Assembly: GCA_963764205.1 (NCBI GenBank)
Contig: CAVXRN010000006.1
Coordinates: forward strand, 1,116,001-1,180,000
Source of the DNA: Chersky-840 sp963764205
GTDB lineage: Bacteria; Actinomycetota; Acidimicrobiia; Acidimicrobiales; UBA8190
Direction of reading: 5' to 3'
DNA: 64,000 nt
Positions within the stretch are counted from its first letter, which is position 1. Every line of letters starts with the position of its first letter. Both the position numbers and the translations under genes were made by a program. This document shows, piece after piece, positions 34,857-46,744 of this stretch. The notes under the pieces are model-generated. The model had not been told where the DNA came from, ran no database searches, and saw only the letters and a program-made list of their open reading frames with translations.

Positions 34857-37333
34857 ATGCCGCGGCCATATGACGTGCAGGAGGTCGAGCTCAAGTGGCA
34901 GCGACGCTGGGCTGAGAGCGGCCTGTACGAGATCGAACCCGACGACCCTCGGCCCACGCAGTACGTCCTGTGCATGTACCCCTACCCGAGCGGCCCTGCA
35001 CACCAGGGACATGTTCGGAACTACACCTTCGGCGACCTGCTCGTGCGACACCGGACCATGCAGGGGTTCGCCGTCCTGTCACCGTTCGGCTTCGATTCGT
35101 TCGGCCTTCCGGCCGAGAACGCCGCCATTCGCACCGGCGAACATCCCCGGTCGTTCACCGAGGCACGCATCACCGAGCTCATCGCCAGCGTGCAGCGCCT
35201 CGGCGCCGTCTACGACTGGAGACGACAGGTGCGCAGCCACGATCCGTCGTACATCCGGTGGAATCAGGTCATCTTTCTCCGGCTGCTCGAGGCAGGTCTC
35301 GCTTACCGGTCCTTGGCCCCGGTCAACTGGTGCCCGGGGTGCCAGACCGTCCTGGCCAACGAACAGGTGCTCGGGGACGGGACCTGTGAACGCTCGGGCG
35401 ACCTCGTGGTCCAACGCGAGCTCGAACAGTGGTTCTTCCGCACCACGGCCTATGTCGACGAGCTGCTCGACTCCCTCGACGACCTCGACTGGCCCGAGCG
35501 CGTGAAGACCATGCAGCGCAACTGGATCGGGCGATCCGAGGGGGTGGAATTCGACCTCGAGGTCGTCGGCGCCGACCATGCCGGGCGCGTCCTGCGCGTC
35601 TTCACGACCCGGCCCGATACGAGCTTCGGCATGACCTACGCCGTCGTCGCGCCCGAGCACCCGCTGGTCGACGCGGTCACGACGCAGGCCCAGCGGGCCG
35701 AGGTCGACGAGCTTCGTCGATCGGCCGCAGGCAAGAGTGAGCTCGATCGGACCTCGGAGCACGGCGCGGACCAGTTGGGCAAACGGGGGGCGTTCACCGG
35801 CGGACACGTCGTCAACCCCTTTACGGGTGAAGCCATCCCCGTCTACGTCGCCGACTACGTTCTCATGCGCTACGGCACCGGGGCCATCATGGCCGTCCCG
35901 GCCGAGGACGATCGGGACTGGGACTTCGCCGCGCGCATGGCCTTCCCGTCGTGCGCACCACGCAACCCCCCGAGGGGTTCGACGACGGGGCGTGGACCGG
36001 TGAGGGCGTGAAGATCAACTCCGAGTTCCTCAACGGACTCGACATCGGCGCGGCCAAGGATCGGGCCATCGCCTGGCTCGAGGAGCGCGGCATCGGGGAG
36101 CGGACCGTCAACTACCGCCTGCGGGACTGGCTGGTGTCGCGCCAGCGGTACTGGGGCTGTCCCATCCCTGTGGTCTTCTGCCCGGTGGACGGGATCGTCG
36201 GGGTGCCCGAGGACCAATTGCCGGTCCTCGCACCCGACGACGTCGAGTTCCTCCCCACGGGCGAGTCCCCCCTCAAGCGTCACCCGACCTTTCGCCATGC
36301 CACGTGCCCGGTGTGTGGGGGCCCGGCCGAGCGTGAGACCGACACCATGGACACCTTCGTCGACTCGTCGTGGTACTTCCTGCGCTTCTGCGACCCGTGG
36401 TCCGACGACAAGCCCTTCGACCCTGCGCTGGCCCGGCACTTCATGCCGGTCGACCAGTACATCGGCGGCATCGAGCATGCCATCCTGCACCTTCTCTACG
36501 CGCGCTTCTACACCCGGGCCCTCATCGACGTCGGCTTGGCTCCCGGCGTGCCGCGCGAGCCCTTCAGCCGTCTGTTCACCCAGGGCATGATCCGGATGGA
36601 GGGCAAGAAGATGTCGAAGTCGAGGGGGAACCTCGTGACCCCGTCGCGGTACTTCGACACCGTAGGGGCGGACGCGCTTCGCCTCTTCCACATCTTCGCG
36701 GGGCCGCCGGGCGACAACATGGACTGGACGGATCAGACCGAGAACGTCATCGACGGGTGCGCGCGGTTCCTCGACCGTGTGTGGCGGCTCACGGTCGAGC
36801 CCGAAGGCGATTTCCGCGACGGCGAGTCGCGGCCCGAGGACACCGACATCGACCGGGCCACGCACCAGCTCATCGCCAAGGTGAGCGAGGACCTCGAGCG
36901 GTGGTCGTTCAACACCTCGGTCGCGGCGTGCATGGAGTTCTCCCACGCCCTGGCCCGCTACCAGCGCGACACCCCCGGCGGCCCGCGCCGCGCCACCAAC
37001 GACGCGGCCTCGGACGCGCTGCTGCTGCTGCTGGCTCCGCTCGTCCCCCACGTGGCGGCCGAGGCCTGGGAGCGCCGACACGGGGAGGGGGCCATGGTGC
37101 ACGCGGAGCCCTGGCCGACCTTCAATCCCGAGCTGGCCCGGTCCGAGCAGGTGACGATGGTGGTACAGGTCAACGGCAAGGTGCGCGACCGCATCGAGGT
37201 GTCACCCGACATCACCGAGGAGGATGCCGTGCGGCTCGCCACCACCTCCGAGCGCGTGGTGAGCGCCCTGGCCGGCGCCGTGCCCTCCCGGGTCGTCGCC
37301 CGGCCGCCGCGCCTGGTCAACCTCGTCACCTGA
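34857..37333 (+). CDS. leuS: Leucyl-tRNA synthetase, with one frameshift
   Basis: Class Ia synthetase charging tRNA-Leu. The HIGH-type motif is HQGH near residue 49, the zinc-type CPGC and CPVCGG loops are present, the CP1 editing domain has TTRPDT, and the class signature KMSKS is near residue 584. The frame breaks near 35948: the first part ends at ARMAFP and the next frame resumes with VRTTQPPEGFDD. The total length is two more than a multiple of three, so one base is missing. As the gene is normally essential and single-copy, I treat this as a sequence error. MAVPAEDDRD replaces the usual AVPAHD.RD in the editing domain. Confidence 0.93.
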
Positions 37334-37401
37334 CCGCTGCGCCCCCGGTGCAAGCGCACGTGTGACCCGCGCCCGGCCCCCGCAGTCGCCCGGGGCGCGC
37401 C

Positions 37402-38412
37402 CTACGCCGTTCGGAAGCCTGCCAACAGCTCCTGGATCTGCTCGCGCTCGAGGCGGTAGGGAGCGTAGAAACTCACACGGGTCACCATCCCGCCGTAGCG
37501 TTCCAGGACCTTGGCCGGGACCTCACCGATCTCACCGGTGACGGCGAACGCGTCGAGCATGTCGGGCGGGATGAGGTCGGCCATCGCCACCCATTCCCCT
37601 TGCTTGGAGAGCCTGTTGAGCTCGCTGAACAGGTCACCCCAGCCGTGGAGGTCGAGCACGGGCTTGTAGGCGGGCGTCGACGAGTAGAACGCCAACTGCG
37701 CCTTGACGGCCTGGGTTGCAGCCTGCATCTCGGCCTCGTTGCTGCCGGTGACCATCATGGCGGGGTACGAGATCTCGTAGTCGGCGCGGGATCGTCCCGC
37801 CTTCGCCAACCCGCGGTCCAATGCGGGCAGCGTCACCTCGCGCATGTAGCGCGCCGTGGTGAAGCCGTGGGCCAGGAGCCCGTCGGCGACCTCACCGGCG
37901 ACCTCGGTCATGAGCTCGCCCACCGCAGCCAGGAACACCTTGGGCACGCCATAGGGATTCGGCCCGGGATTGAAGAACGGCGTCATCAGCGTGTGCTTGT
38001 AGAAGTCTCCACGGAACGCGAGCTTGGTCCCGTCGTGCCAGGCGGACCAGATCGCCCGCATGGCCGTGATGAATTCGCGCATCCGGGGTGCGGGATGGGA
38101 CCACGGCATGGAATAGCGCTTTTCGATGTGGGGCTTGATCTGGGACCCCAGTCCGAGCATGAACCGGCCCTTGGAGTAGGACTGCAAGTCGTTGGCCAGC
38201 ACGGCCGTGCTCATCGGGTTGCGGGCGAAGGCGACCGCGATCCCCGTGCCGAGCTCGATGCGCTGCGTGTGTTCCGCCGCCAGCAACAGGGGCAGGAACG
38301 GGTCGTGACCCGTCTCTGCGCACCACAGCCCGTCGAAGCCGTCTTCCTCGGCCCGTTGTGCGGTGGAGACCGCGTCACCCGGATCGAACCCGATACCCCC
38401 GTCGACTTGCAT
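37402..38412 (-). CDS. LLM-class F420-dependent oxidoreductase
   Basis: 336-residue luciferase-like TIM-barrel enzyme. Family segments are MQVDGGIGFDPGDAV, FDGLWCAETGHDPFLPLLLAAEHTQRIELGTGIAVAFARNPM and SKGRFMLGLGSQIKPHI. These match the subgroup of putative F420-using oxidoreductases common in mycobacteria and other actinobacteria. The substrate is unknown. I start it at ATG 38412 because that gives the family N-terminus; ATG 38436 adds eight residues. Confidence 0.87.
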   Translation of the reverse strand: MQVDGGIGFDPGDAVSTAQRAEEDGFDGLWCAETGHDPFLPLLLAAEHTQRIELGTGIAVAFARNPMSTAVLANDLQSYSKGRFMLGLGSQIKPHIEKRYSMPWSHPAPRMREFITAMRAIWSAWHDGTKLAFRGDFYKHTLMTPFFNPGPNPYGVPKVFLAAVGELMTEVAGEVADGLLAHGFTTARYMREVTLPALDRGLAKAGRSRADYEISYPAMMVTGSNEAEMQAATQAVKAQLAFYSSTPAYKPVLDLHGWGDLFSELNRLSKQGEWVAMADLIPPDMLDAFAVTGEIGEVPAKVLERYGGMVTRVSFYAPYRLEREQIQELLAGFRTA

Positions 38413-38530
38413 CGGCGCACCATATCGGAAGCCCATCGGCCACACCCGGGATCGCGCGCCACCTATGCGACGCACCGAAAGGGCTCGAAAAGCGTTGTAG
38501 TTCGCGGCTCCAGTGGCCGACAATTGGAGG

Positions 38531-39019
38531 ATGGGCCCCGACGGATCCCCGCTCGAGGACGAGCCCCGGGCTGCGCCCGCCTCGGGGGAGTCCGACCCGG
38601 GGCTCGTGCTGCGCGAGCCCTACCTCCGCCGCGTGCTGGCTGAGTTCGAGGCCGGTCGTCTCGAGCCCTACGAGTACACCCGGCGCGTGCTCGCCATCAA
38701 TGCGGCCACGTCGACCCGGGAGATGGAAGCGATCGCCGGCCGACCGCCCGATGTCGCCGCCGACGCCGTTGCACCGTCGCCGACGCGCGGTTTCGATGCC
38801 GTCGACCTGGCTCGGATGCGCTCGCAGCAGCAGCCGGGGCCCCGCACCCCCACCACCCGCTACGTGACGCTGGCGGTCGTGTTCGTATTGTTCGCGGTGC
38901 TCATCGGGATCGGGATGTGGCTTGCGTCACACGTGCACGCCGGTGCGCTGCATGCCGGTGCGCTGCATGCCGGTGTGACGGGCGGCCACGGCGTCGCGCT
39001 GTCGCTGCTCCGTCGGTAG
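38531..39019 (+). CDS. Hypothetical protein with DUF1707-like region and one membrane helix
   Basis: 162 residues. The N-terminal half has LREPYLRRVLAEFEAGRLEPYEYTRRVLAINAATSTREM, reminiscent of DUF1707-type short helical domains. A membrane helix (YVTLAVVFVLFAVLIGIGMWL) lies near residues 118-138, followed by a short tail with HAGALHAGALHAG encoded by a 15-bp tandem repeat. Function unknown. A GTG at 38513 would give a slightly longer form. Confidence 0.6.
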   Translation: MGPDGSPLEDEPRAAPASGESDPGLVLREPYLRRVLAEFEAGRLEPYEYTRRVLAINAATSTREMEAIAGRPPDVAADAVAPSPTRGFDAVDLARMRSQQQPGPRTPTTRYVTLAVVFVLFAVLIGIGMWLASHVHAGALHAGALHAGVTGGHGVALSLLRR

Positions 39020-39105
39020 CCGGGGCGCCGTTCCCTCCCCTCGGGACGTCCGGAGCGCTCCGAGGTGCGACCGCTTTCCCGCTCCTGGTGAGTAATCTGC
39101 CCGCC

Positions 39106-39654
39106 GTGCGCAAATTCCTGGTCCCCGTGGTGGTCGTCGCCGGTCTCGTGCTGAGCGCGTGTGGTTCGAGCAGCCCGTCGTCGTCGACGACGTCGACGTC
39201 ATCGGGGAGCCCGACGGCATCAGGCCCCACCACCGGCGCCAGCACCCAGGCGCCGGCCAACCCGCCGGCTGTCTCGGGGGCCACCGACCTCAAGACCGAG
39301 CCCGTCATCGGGCCCGGGTCGCCGCCCCCGCCCACGAGCCTCGAGACCAAGGATCTGGTCGTGGGTACCGGGCCGACCGCCGTGGCGTCGGACACCGTCA
39401 ACGTCCAGTACGTGGGTGCCGACTACACCACGGGCAAAGTCTTCGACTCGAGCTGGTCCCGCGGCCAGCCGGCGTCGTTCCCACTCGACCAGGTGGTCCC
39501 CGGCTTCTCCCAGGGGATCGTGGGCATGAAGGTGGGGGGGCGGCGCGAGATCGTGATCCCCCCGGCGCTCGGGTACGGGGCGACGGGCCAACCTCCCGCC
39601 GTCGCTCCCAACGAGACGCTCGTGTTCGTGGTGGACCTCCTGGCCATCCAGTAG
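39106..39654 (+). CDS. FKBP-type peptidyl-prolyl isomerase lipoprotein
   Basis: 182 residues. A lipoprotein signal (RKFLVPVVVVAGLVLSAC, lipobox LSAC) and a Ser/Thr/Pro linker precede a complete FKBP domain: VQYVGADYTTGKVFDSSW, FPLDQVVPGFSQGIVGMKVGGRREIVIPPALGYG and LVFVVDLL. The active-site aromatic and Asp residues of FKBPs are retained. It should assist folding of exported proteins. GTG 39106 is used; GTG 39088 is possible. A stop-containing tandem repeat follows. Confidence 0.92.
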   Translation: MRKFLVPVVVVAGLVLSACGSSSPSSSTTSTSSGSPTASGPTTGASTQAPANPPAVSGATDLKTEPVIGPGSPPPPTSLETKDLVVGTGPTAVASDTVNVQYVGADYTTGKVFDSSWSRGQPASFPLDQVVPGFSQGIVGMKVGGRREIVIPPALGYGATGQPPAVAPNETLVFVVDLLAIQ

Positions 39655-39697
39655 CAGCTCGGCCCAGTAGCACGCTCGGCCCAGTAGCACGCTCGGC
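39648..39697 (+). repeat. 16/17-bp tandem repeat (3 copies) over the FKBP stop codon
   Basis: Units begin ccagtagca at 39648, 39664 and 39681. The first carries the stop TAG (39652-39654) and lacks one C; units two and three are identical 17-mers, each with another TAG. Confidence 0.9.
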
Positions 39698-39715
39698 CGG
39701 CGGCCCGGTGCCGAC

Positions 39716-40636
39716 TCAGAGGTCGTCGGGTGGTGAGTCGTCGCTCCGTTCGTCGCGGAGGTAGCGCTCGAGTTCCGCCGCCAGCTCATCACCGGTGGGC
39801 AGGGTGCCGACGTCGAGCGGGTTGCCCTCGGCCGCATCGACGCTCCGTTCGAGCTGGCGCACCATGGACGTGTGTTCCGTGCTCTTGGCGATGAGATCGT
39901 CGACCTGCTGGCGCGACGCGTCGGCCGCAGTGTGGAGGTCGGTCGAGTCGACCGACAGGTCGCCCACCGCCGCGAGTCCGTCGAGCAACGCCGCGCTGGC
40001 GGCGGGAAAGGCCATGCCCGACACGTAGTGGGGCACGCGGGCCCACAACCCGACCACCGGGATCCCGGCTTCGCCGAAGGCGAGCTCGAGTGCGCCCCAC
40101 ACCCCGGAGGGCACGTCGATCTCTCCCTGGACGATGCCGACCTGCGCCACGAGGTCGGCGGACTGACGGGGGGCGGTCGCGGCCAGCCGGACGGGGCGGG
40201 TGTGGGGCGCGGGGGCGGGGAACGCTCCCAAGCCGACGACCAGACGGACGCCGAGCTGGCCCGCCAACGTCACGACCGCGTCGACGAACGAGGCCCAGCG
40301 GAAGTCCGGCTCGGGCCCCACGAGGTAGCAGACGTCGGCTCCGACGCGGTCGGTCCCCACCCTCATCTGGATGACAGGCCACGTGAGCCCCTCGTTGACC
40401 CCTTGGTCGATGTGCACCACCGGACGCCGGGCCCGTTGGTCGATGAGCGCCTCGCCGTCGAAGGTGGCGACGAGCTCGGTCGCTTCCGCCGACAGCAGCG
40501 CGGTGATGGCGCCGTCCGCACCCAGGCCTGCGTCGACCCATCCGTCGAGCGCGACGACGAGCACGGGGCGGGCGATGACGCGCTCGCCGTGTCGCTCGTA
40601 CAGCGTCACCGCGCCCCGCTCGTGCTCATGCGCCAT
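39716..40636 (-). CDS. PAC2 family protein
   Basis: 306 residues. It matches the PAC2 (proteasome assembly chaperone-like) family of actinobacteria: PVLVVALDGWVDAG at the start, CYLVGPEPDFRW, VVGLGAFPAPAPHTRPV and GLWARVPHYVSGMAFPAASAALL. Its role in bacteria is not settled. Its start overlaps the end of the phosphotransferase gene by 11 bp, so the two are likely co-translated. Confidence 0.88.
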   Translation of the reverse strand: MAHEHERGAVTLYERHGERVIARPVLVVALDGWVDAGLGADGAITALLSAEATELVATFDGEALIDQRARRPVVHIDQGVNEGLTWPVIQMRVGTDRVGADVCYLVGPEPDFRWASFVDAVVTLAGQLGVRLVVGLGAFPAPAPHTRPVRLAATAPRQSADLVAQVGIVQGEIDVPSGVWGALELAFGEAGIPVVGLWARVPHYVSGMAFPAASAALLDGLAAVGDLSVDSTDLHTAADASRQQVDDLIAKSTEHTSMVRQLERSVDAAEGNPLDVGTLPTGDELAAELERYLRDERSDDSPPDDL

Positions 40637-41684
40637 CCAGCGCGTCGCGCGCCATCTCGGCCAACCGCACCACGCTGTGCCCGAACTCGTCGACGCTCGA
40701 GCGGTCCCCTGCCGCCGCGCCCCCGACGTAGCGGGCGTAGACCCCTTGGATGATGCAGGCCAACTTCCAGTAGCCGAAGGCGACGTAGAAGTCGAGGTGT
40801 TGCAGGTCGCGTCCTGACGCCTCGGCGTAGCGTGCCCGCATCTCGGCCCGGCTGGGGAATCCCGGCACGGTCGTGGGCGTGACGCCGAGCAGTGCCGCGT
40901 CGTCACCTGGATCGGTCCAGTACACCATGAGCAACCCGACATCCGCGAGCGGGTCACCGAGGGTGCAGATCTCCCAGTCGAGCACGGCCCGCACGTCACC
41001 CTCGGGGCCGAGCACCGTGTTGTCGAGCCGGTAGTCACCGTGGACGATCGAGGTGCCGACCTGCTCGGGGATGGATGCGGACAGGCGGTCGTGCACGGCC
41101 CCCACGATGGTGGCGGTGTCGAGCCCCTCGACCTGGGAGTTGCGGAACTGCTCGTGCCACCGGCGCAGTTGGCGCTCGATGTACCCGTCGCGTTTGGCGA
41201 AGTCGCCCAGCCCCACCGCGTCGACGTCGACCGCGTGGAGCAGGGCCAGGGTGTCGGCCAGGGACTCTCCGGCCCGGCGTCGCGCTCGCTCGTCGAGGTC
41301 GCGCTCGGCCGCGCCGGCGTCGCGGATGATGTGGCCGTCGACGAACTCCATGACGTAGAAGGGCTGCCCGTTCACCTCCGGGTCCTCGCACAGGCCGTAG
41401 GTCTCGGGCACCGGCACCGCCGTCAGTCCCACCGCGGTCATCACGCGGTACTCGCGGGCCATGTCGTGCGCAGTCGGAAGGACGTGGCTGAGCGGCGGCC
41501 GGCGCAACGCGTAGACCCGACCCGAGGAGTCGGCGACGCGGTAGGTGAGGTTCGAGCGGCCTCCGGCGATGAGCTCGAACGACAGCGGGGGCACGCTGCG
41601 CCCGACATGTGACGAGAACCACCTCGTCACGCCTTCGGCGTCGATGCCCTCGACGCCGCCGTCGACGAGGTCGGCAGTCGTCAT
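40626..41684 (-). CDS. APH/ACAD11-type phosphotransferase family protein
   Basis: 352-residue kinase-fold protein. The ATP-binding loop region is GGRSNLTYRV, the catalytic loop IVHGDYRLDN and the metal-binding motif VLDWEICTLGDP. It resembles the aminoglycoside-phosphotransferase-like proteins that pair with ACAD10/11 acyl-CoA dehydrogenases and act on hydroxyacyl-CoAs, though no dehydrogenase is adjacent. ATG 41684 is used; GTG 41693 is also in frame. First gene of a two-gene unit with the PAC2 protein. Confidence 0.85.
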   Translation of the reverse strand: MTTADLVDGGVEGIDAEGVTRWFSSHVGRSVPPLSFELIAGGRSNLTYRVADSSGRVYALRRPPLSHVLPTAHDMAREYRVMTAVGLTAVPVPETYGLCEDPEVNGQPFYVMEFVDGHIIRDAGAAERDLDERARRRAGESLADTLALLHAVDVDAVGLGDFAKRDGYIERQLRRWHEQFRNSQVEGLDTATIVGAVHDRLSASIPEQVGTSIVHGDYRLDNTVLGPEGDVRAVLDWEICTLGDPLADVGLLMVYWTDPGDDAALLGVTPTTVPGFPSRAEMRARYAEASGRDLQHLDFYVAFGYWKLACIIQGVYARYVGGAAAGDRSSVDEFGHSVVRLAEMARDALDGA

Positions 41685-41752
41685 GGGTTGCACGCTACCC
41701 GCCGAGCACCGAGCGGCCTGAGACGCGACGTCCGCCCGGTATCGTCTTCTGC

Positions 41753-42460
41753 GTGATCGATGCCACCGACGCCACCTTCGAGCAGGATGTTCTCGTTCGG
41801 TCCGACCAGGTGCCGGTCGTCGTGGACCTGTGGGCGCCGTGGTGTGGGCCCTGTCGTACCCTGGGGCCCCTCCTCGAGAAGGCCGTCGAGGCCAAGGACG
41901 GTTCGGTCGAGCTGGTCAAGGTCAACGTGGACGAGAACCCTCGGATCTCCGCGTCGTTCCAGGTGCAGTCCATCCCAGCCGTCTTCGCCCTGAAGGACCG
42001 CCAGGTCGTCGACGGGTTCATCGGTGCCGTCCCCGAGGCGCAGGTCACGGAGTTCGTGGAACGCCTGGCCCCGGTGCCGTCCGAAGCCGACACGCTCGCC
42101 GCGGCCGGCGACGAGCTGTCGCTGCGGCGAGCGCTCGAGCTCGAGCCCGATCACCCCGGCGCCGTGGTCTCGCTGGCGCGTCTCCTGGTCGAGCGAGGCG
42201 AGCCCTCCGAGGCACTGACGTTGCTGGCCCGGATCCCCGAGACACCCGAGGCCCGCCAGGTGGCGGCCGAGGCGCGCCTGGCGGCCCAGCAGGTGGAGGT
42301 GCCCGCCGACGGTGTGGACGTGTTGCTCGACGCGCTGTTGCCGAAGGTCAAGAGCGACGAGACGGCGCGCCAGGAATTCCTCGACCTCCTCGAGACCCTC
42401 GGGCCCGAGGACCCGCGCACGGCCCAGTACCGCAAGGCGCTCGCCACCCGGCTGTTCTGA
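41753..42460 (+). CDS. Thioredoxin-domain protein with TPR-like tail (CnoX/YbbN type)
   Basis: 235 residues. The N-terminal thioredoxin domain has VVVDLWAPWCGPCRTLGPLLE with an intact CxxC (WCGPC), the cis-Pro region SIPAVFAL and K.nVDENP. The C-terminal half has helical repeats (PGAVVSLARLLVERGEPSEAL) like the E. coli co-chaperone CnoX/YbbN. It probably acts as a thiol-linked holdase in the cytoplasm. GTG 41753 is the start. Confidence 0.9.
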   Translation: MIDATDATFEQDVLVRSDQVPVVVDLWAPWCGPCRTLGPLLEKAVEAKDGSVELVKVNVDENPRISASFQVQSIPAVFALKDRQVVDGFIGAVPEAQVTEFVERLAPVPSEADTLAAAGDELSLRRALELEPDHPGAVVSLARLLVERGEPSEALTLLARIPETPEARQVAAEARLAAQQVEVPADGVDVLLDALLPKVKSDETARQEFLDLLETLGPEDPRTAQYRKALATRLF

Positions 42461-42518
42461 CCTTCGGGGACGTCACCGAGGTCCCGCCGACAGCGGAGTG
42501 GGGGCCGTGTAGGTTCAC

Positions 42519-43352
42519 ATGGTGCTCCTGCGCCTCGGAGACCGGGCCTTCGATCTGCGCACGCGGACCTTGGTCATGGGCATCTTGAACCGGACCCCCG
42601 ACTCCTTCTACGACAAGGGCGCCACGTTCTCGCTCGATGCGCTGCTGCGCCGGGCTGACGTCCTGGTCGCCGAGGGAGCCGACGTCCTCGACGTGGGTGG
42701 GGTCAAAGCCGGCCCCGGCCCCGAGGTGGATGAGGCCGAGGAGCTCGATCGGGTCGTCCCGGCCATCGAGGCCCTGCATGCCCGGTTCGACGTGCCGGTG
42801 TCGGTCGACACGTGGCGGGCGTCGGTGGCCCGGGCCGGGTACGGAGCCGGTGCCGTGGTCGGCAACGACATCAGCGGGTTCGCCGACCCCGACTACCTGG
42901 CGGTGGCGGCCCAGGCGGGCGCCACGGTGGTGGCGACGCACATCCGGATCGGTCCGCGCATTCCGGACCCCGAGCCCGAATACGACGACGTCGTGGCGTC
43001 GGTCCGGGAATTTCTCGAGGATCGGGCCACGCGGGCCCGCTCGGCCGGAGTCGGGGCGGATCGGATCGTGCTCGACGCCGGACTCGACCTCGGCAAGACC
43101 GCGGCGCAGTCGCTCGAGCTGTTGCGCGCCTCGGGGGTGCTGGCGGGTCTGGGGTACCCGCTGTTGTTGTCGGCCTCGAACAAGACGTTTCTGGGCGTGC
43201 TCCTCGACCTCGACATCGACCACCGGAAGGACGCGTCGCTGGCCGCCGCCGCGCTCGGCGTCGCGCTCGGATGCCGTGTCGTGCGGGCGCACGACGTCGC
43301 CGGCACCCGCCGTGTCTGTGACGCACTGGCCGCAGTGCTCGAGGCGGCGTGA
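42519..43352 (+). CDS. Dihydropteroate synthase homologue, divergent (FolP2-like)
   Basis: 277-residue TIM barrel of the DHPS family with MGILNRTPDSFYDKG (canonical MGvvNvTPDSFsDGG) and VRAHDV at the end. Key substrate-binding positions differ: the pABA loop that normally reads DIGGESTRPG is DVGGVKAGPG, and the SRKxF motif is SNKTF. These changes suggest it may not make dihydropteroate, as reported for the second DHPS homologue of mycobacteria (FolP2). It overlaps the holA start by four bases. Confidence 0.82.
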   Translation: MVLLRLGDRAFDLRTRTLVMGILNRTPDSFYDKGATFSLDALLRRADVLVAEGADVLDVGGVKAGPGPEVDEAEELDRVVPAIEALHARFDVPVSVDTWRASVARAGYGAGAVVGNDISGFADPDYLAVAAQAGATVVATHIRIGPRIPDPEPEYDDVVASVREFLEDRATRARSAGVGADRIVLDAGLDLGKTAAQSLELLRASGVLAGLGYPLLLSASNKTFLGVLLDLDIDHRKDASLAAAALGVALGCRVVRAHDVAGTRRVCDALAAVLEAA

Positions 43353-44453
43353 GCGCGCGGGCGGCGGGCTCGTCGAAGGCCGCACCGAAGCCGACGTCGG
43401 GCACGACGCCGCTCGGTCCAGACGGGCTTCCCCGGCCCGCCTACCTCGTGCGCGGGGATGACGCGTCGCTCGTCGGACAGCGTGTGCACGACCTGCTCGG
43501 TTCCATCGTGGGTGACGCGGACGCGGCCATGGTGGTGGAGGAGCTCGGTGGCTCGGCGGCCGAGGACCTCGACCTCGGCGCGGTCGTCGACGCGCTCGAC
43601 CACACCCCCGTTCCTGACGGACCGGAGGATCGTGGTGCTGCGTGAAGCCGGCCGGCTCGTCGCCGCCGACGCGGCCCGCCTGGTGGCCTGTCTCGACGAC
43701 CCGCTCCCCGGGGTCGCGCTGGTGCTGGTGGCGGGGAGCGGCACCATCCCCGCCACCTTGGTCAAGGCGACCGAACGCCACGGGTCGGTCCTCGACACCT
43801 CGGTCGGAACGGGCCGGGCCCGCACCCAATGGCTGGTGGAGCGGCTGCACGACGGCCCGGTCAAGCTCGACGCCCGGGCCGGGGCCAGGCTCGGGGAACA
43901 CCTCGGTGGTGACATGAGCCGGCTCCGGGGTCTCCTCGACGCATTGGCCGCTGCCTACGGCGAGGGTGCCTCGATCGACGTCGAGAAGCTCGAGCCGTTC
44001 CTCGGTGAGGCGGGCTCGGTGGCACCGTGGGATCTCACCGACGCCATCGACAGCGGGGAGACCGCTGTGGCGCTCGGGGCACTGCGGCGTCTGTTCGGGG
44101 CGGGTGGGATGCACCCCCTCCAGGTGCTCGCCATCCTGCACCGCCACTATCAGGCCATGCTCCGCCTCGACGGATCCGGTGTCACCACCCCCGACGAGGC
44201 GGCGGCGCGGCTCGGCATGCGGTCGTCGTTCCCGGCGCGCAAGGCGCTCGAGCAAGGCCGACGGCTGGGCCCGGTGGGGATAAGCAGAGCCGTGACGTTG
44301 CTGGCGGAAGCCGACCTCGACGTGCGGGGACGCAGTGCGTTGCCGTCCGAGACCGTGCTCGAGGTGCTCGTGGGTCGTCTCAGCCGGCTGGGTGCGGCCC
44401 GGGAGTCGACGACGCGGCGACCTGCCGGCGCCGGCGCACGACGCAGGTCCTGA
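43349..44453 (+). CDS. holA: DNA polymerase III delta subunit, with one frameshift
   Basis: Clamp-loader subunit. The first frame gives PAYLVRGDDASLVGQRVHDLL (AAA-like N-terminus); the second, from about 43610, gives FLTDRRIVVLREAGRLV, DLTDAIDSGETAVALGALRRLFGAGGMHPLQVLAIL and the helical C-terminal domain. The break is at the C-run in gaccacacccccgttc; the length fits one extra C. The assembled protein of 367 residues is a normal length. The position before a convergent rpsT and before lepA is the usual actinobacterial order and supports the call. Confidence 0.88.
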
Positions 44454-44456
44454 GGT

Positions 44457-44723
44457 TCAGGCCTCGACCGTGGCGTTGGCCCGACGCATGAGGCGGGACT
44501 TCCGGTTGGCGGCCTGATTCTTGTGGATGACGCCCTGGGCGGCGGCCTTGTCGATGCGGCGCACCGCGGCGCGCGTCGCCTCGGCGGCGTCGTCGGCTCC
44601 GGCGTCGAGTGCGGTCACGGCAGTCTTGGTCCGCGTGCGGATCTCCGAACGGACCGACTTGTTGCTCAGCCGGCGCCGCTCGTTCTGGCGGTTCCGCTTG
44701 ATCTGGCTCTTGATGTTCGCCAT
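44457..44723 (-). CDS. rpsT: 30S ribosomal protein S20
   Basis: 88 residues, MANIKSQIKRNRQNERRRLSNKSVRSEIRT... with the typical Lys/Arg-rich helices and the closing HKNQAANRKSRLMRRAN. It binds 16S rRNA in the small subunit. Convergent with holA (3 bp between stops) and divergent from lepA. Confidence 0.97.
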   Translation of the reverse strand: MANIKSQIKRNRQNERRRLSNKSVRSEIRTRTKTAVTALDAGADDAAEATRAAVRRIDKAAAQGVIHKNQAANRKSRLMRRANATVEA

Positions 44724-44855
44724 GGGGGCTCTTGCTTTCCGAGACGGGCCCCGCCGGGGGCGGGTCGTCGACGATCGAGATGGAAGGAGATCGGTCGTGG
44801 CCGGACCGGGATCCGGCCCGAGCCGGTGGGCCCAGTGAGCACCACCAGGTGCGAA

Positions 44856-44864
44856 AGCCTAGCA
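44856..44864 (-). promoter_or_regulatory. Extended -10 promoter candidate for rpsT
   Basis: On the minus strand TGC-TAGGCT forms an extended -10 element, 133 bp upstream of the rpsT start. The intervening leader is long and GC-rich; an autoregulatory S20-binding structure there is possible but I did not identify one. Confidence 0.35.
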
Positions 44865-44928
44865 GGACGTCGTCGGGACATCCTCTGGCACCGGGGGCCG
44901 ATGCCGGCGCCGATACGCTCCGGGTGCC

Positions 44929-46715
<1,787 letters not shown>

Positions 46716-46744
46716 GTCGCCCACAGCCGAGCCGTGGGACCGAG

